Of a stretch of 64,000 nucleotides of DNA, positions 62,287 through 64,000 are shown one piece after another. Under the pieces are notes generated by a model. It did not search any database, was not told where the DNA came from, and saw nothing but the letters and a program-made list of their open reading frames with translations. Origin of the DNA: Dyella flagellata (GTDB lineage Bacteria; Pseudomonadota; Gammaproteobacteria; Xanthomonadales; Rhodanobacteraceae); assembly GCF_030160275.1 (NCBI RefSeq), contig NZ_BSOA01000003.1, positions 558,766-622,765 on the forward strand, read 5' to 3'. Position 1 is the first letter of the stretch, and each line of letters starts with the position of its first letter. A program made the translations under genes and the position numbers.

Positions 62287-63321
62287 ATGGCATCGATTAC
62301 TCGCACAACAAGCGGAACGTGGCGGGTACGCGTTCGATTGGTTGGCGGTCGGTCAACGTCCGCGAACTTCGGCACGAAGGCGGAGGCGGTGGCGTGGGCG
62401 GCGAAGGAAGAAAGTGCCGTCCATCATCGCGTGCAGCGCGACTATACCGTTGCCGAGAAAACCTCGCTGCGCGATCTGCTGATGCGCTACGAGCGTGAGG
62501 TCGCTTCGAAGCTGAAATCATCAGCAGTGATGCACTACCACCTGGCGCGCTTCGTCGATGACCTCGGCCACCTGAGGCTCTCCGGTTTGACGCCAGAAGC
62601 GCTGACTGCTTGGCGTGATGAGCGACTGCGTACGGTGTCGCCGGCGACCGTGCGACGGGAATTGCAGACGCTGGGCAGCGTGATGACGTGGGCGCGCAAG
62701 GATCTATTGATCGCGATGCCGGAGAATCCGGTTTCTGCGATCCGCTTGCCGCCTGCGGGCAAGGCGCGGGACCGTCGGCTTGAGGAGGGGGAGGAGGCGC
62801 GCCTGATGAAGGCGTTGGGCGATCACTCGGAGCCGACGAAGGGTGCTAAGCGCGCGGGCAATTATCGGGTCGGCACGCGGAATCCACTAGTGAAGCCCGT
62901 GATCCAGTTTGCCATCGAGTCGGCCATGCGGTTGAGTGAGATTGTCAGTCTGCGTTGGGAAGACGTCGATTTGGAGGCGCAAACCGCTTTTCTTCCCGAT
63001 ACCAAAAACGGCGACAGTCGAACGGTGCCTTTGTCTAAGCGCGCCGTTGCGGTGCTTAATGGGTTGCCGCGTAGCGAGGATGAGCCTCGCGTGTTTCCCG
63101 TTTCAGCTAATGCGGTGAAACTGGCGTGGCGGCGCGCCACGGCACGGGCGGGTATCACGGATCTACGAATTCACGATCAGCGACATGAGGCGACCTCGCG
63201 TATCGCCAAAAAGATCCCAAATCTTGTCGAACTGGCCAGTGTCACCGGACACAAAGACCTACGCATGTTGCAGCGCTACTACCACCCCCGTGCCGAGGAT
63301 CTCGCGAAGAAACTCGGGTAA
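62287..63321 (+). CDS. Tyrosine recombinase (element integrase)
   Basis: A 344-residue phage-type integrase. The N-terminal SAM-like domain (about 55-150) is followed by a catalytic domain with Arg in ESAMRLSEIVSLRWEDV, the Lys near NGDSRTVPL, HDQRHE (HxxR), GHKD and the Tyr nucleophile in LQRYYHP. The catalytic set seems complete, with the usual HDLRHE here reading HDQRHE. It lies 120 bp from the tRNA-Pro attachment site and heads the element extending out of the window. Confidence 0.93.
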   Translation: MASITRTTSGTWRVRVRLVGGRSTSANFGTKAEAVAWAAKEESAVHHRVQRDYTVAEKTSLRDLLMRYEREVASKLKSSAVMHYHLARFVDDLGHLRLSGLTPEALTAWRDERLRTVSPATVRRELQTLGSVMTWARKDLLIAMPENPVSAIRLPPAGKARDRRLEEGEEARLMKALGDHSEPTKGAKRAGNYRVGTRNPLVKPVIQFAIESAMRLSEIVSLRWEDVDLEAQTAFLPDTKNGDSRTVPLSKRAVAVLNGLPRSEDEPRVFPVSANAVKLAWRRATARAGITDLRIHDQRHEATSRIAKKIPNLVELASVTGHKDLRMLQRYYHPRAEDLAKKLG

Positions 63322-63343
63322 GGCTGAGTCGAGAGGGTCACGC

Positions 63344-63919
63344 ATGACGAAGGTTCGAGCAAAAGGGAGAGCTCCCTGGTTGCCATGGCCAGCCATGCGC
63401 CATGCCGCTGCCTCTCTGAGGAACACCGCTAGGGTCCACCAAGTAGGAAGCAATCACACAATCTCTGCGGCGTTGGTTATGACGGCGTTTAGTGTGGAGG
63501 CCTTCATACAAACGATAGGGCCCGAAGTCTTGCCGACAACATGGATCACTATAGAGCGCAAAAGCGTGCTCCATAAGTTGAAGGAGATTGGAAAGGCTAC
63601 CGGAATCACGGTTGACTACGGGACCTTACCGTGGAACTTGATTAAAGAGCTTTTTGATGCTCGAAACCGACTCGCACACGCTAAACCAGCCGACCGGGAA
63701 TTCGAGTTTATTCTTGAAATTCCTGATGGTGCCGATGAGCACGATGTGTTGACTGCGAAGCTCGAAGAAGAGTTTCAGCCACTGCATAAGTTGGATAAGC
63801 TCGATGCACTCGCCAAAACAATTGATGAAGCGCTTCTCCTGATTTGGATTTCTGCAGGGTATGAGGATTTTTCGTTCACCTCGAACGGCATGAATTCCTG
63901 GTCATTCACAGCAGAGTAA
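63344..63919 (+). CDS. HEPN-like protein next to the integrase
   Basis: A 191-residue helical protein from MTKVRAKG. The segment DARNRLAHAKP contains the HEPN motif RxxxxH (Arg107 to His112), preceded by a conserved-looking Glu in FSVEAFIQTIG. HEPN proteins are often RNases in toxin-antitoxin and phage-defence systems. The gene starts 20 bp after the integrase stop and may be cotranscribed with it. A partner nucleotidyltransferase is not visible before the window ends. Confidence 0.6.
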   Translation: MTKVRAKGRAPWLPWPAMRHAAASLRNTARVHQVGSNHTISAALVMTAFSVEAFIQTIGPEVLPTTWITIERKSVLHKLKEIGKATGITVDYGTLPWNLIKELFDARNRLAHAKPADREFEFILEIPDGADEHDVLTAKLEEEFQPLHKLDKLDALAKTIDEALLLIWISAGYEDFSFTSNGMNSWSFTAE

Positions 63920-64000
63920 TCCTGCACGCTGAATCGCTTAGGGATGCTCTGATTTATTCCGAGCTATGGCAAGATCCCGTCACCTGACGATGGAAGCGAT

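Overview
The window looks like a chromosome segment of a gammaproteobacterium of the Rhodanobacteraceae (Dyella/Rhodanobacter/Frateuria type, order Xanthomonadales). The evidence is the GC-rich housekeeping block folC - SPOR protein - cvpA - purF, the many XRE/TetR/LysR/AraC regulators, two CadC-like transmembrane regulators, and short palindromic repeats of the TAGGCTGGGAT / ATCCCAGCCTA type. This placement is inferred from gene content and style, not from a database search. No rRNA operon, intact tRNA or CRISPR array is visible.

Left part (1-30 kb) is accessory-rich. Positions 1-390 look like the end of an integrated element stopping at a tRNA 3'-end-like sequence. Next come two near-identical higA-like antitoxin genes bracketing a RES-type toxin-antitoxin operon, and a two-component cluster with a NarL-type regulator and an Hpt protein but no kinase. 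A large LysM-domain protein gene (8.2-10.8 kb) lies between inverted copies of a small transposon-like element; one copy has perfect terminal repeats and an 8-bp target duplication. Around 12-17 kb are a glutathione transferase, TetR regulators with visible operators, an acetyltransferase and a cytochrome P450. From 17.4 to 26.5 kb lie an AbiEi-like antitoxin with a truncated toxin, two secreted cysteine-repeat proteins of a family I do not recognise, a duplicated small DUF2845 protein, a DUF6088-Fic toxin-antitoxin pair and a sirtuin. An MmyB-type XRE regulator, an AhpD-like protein and a large unrecognised protein follow.

The middle (30-47 kb) is ordinary accessory metabolism: two short-chain dehydrogenases each divergent from a regulator, a cupin, a DUF1080 hydrolase, two SGNH esterases, a TPR-sulfotransferase, a lipoprotein, a second glutathione transferase, an AraC regulator, a type IV pilin-like protein and a large TPR/winged-helix regulator.

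The right part (47-62 kb) is core-like: a cytochrome c/PQQ sugar dehydrogenase fusion, an NfeD-slipin membrane pair, folC, a SPOR protein, cvpA, purF, a ferritin-like DUF455 protein, an outer-membrane channel-like protein and a MocR regulator. At 62.1 kb the 3' half of a tRNA-Pro gene is cut at its anticodon loop. An integrase gene and a HEPN-like protein follow, marking the start of an integrated element that continues beyond the window.

The best candidates for something undescribed are the cysteine-repeat secreted protein cluster (18.7-21.5 kb) and the LysM gene framed by the inverted mini-transposon copies.
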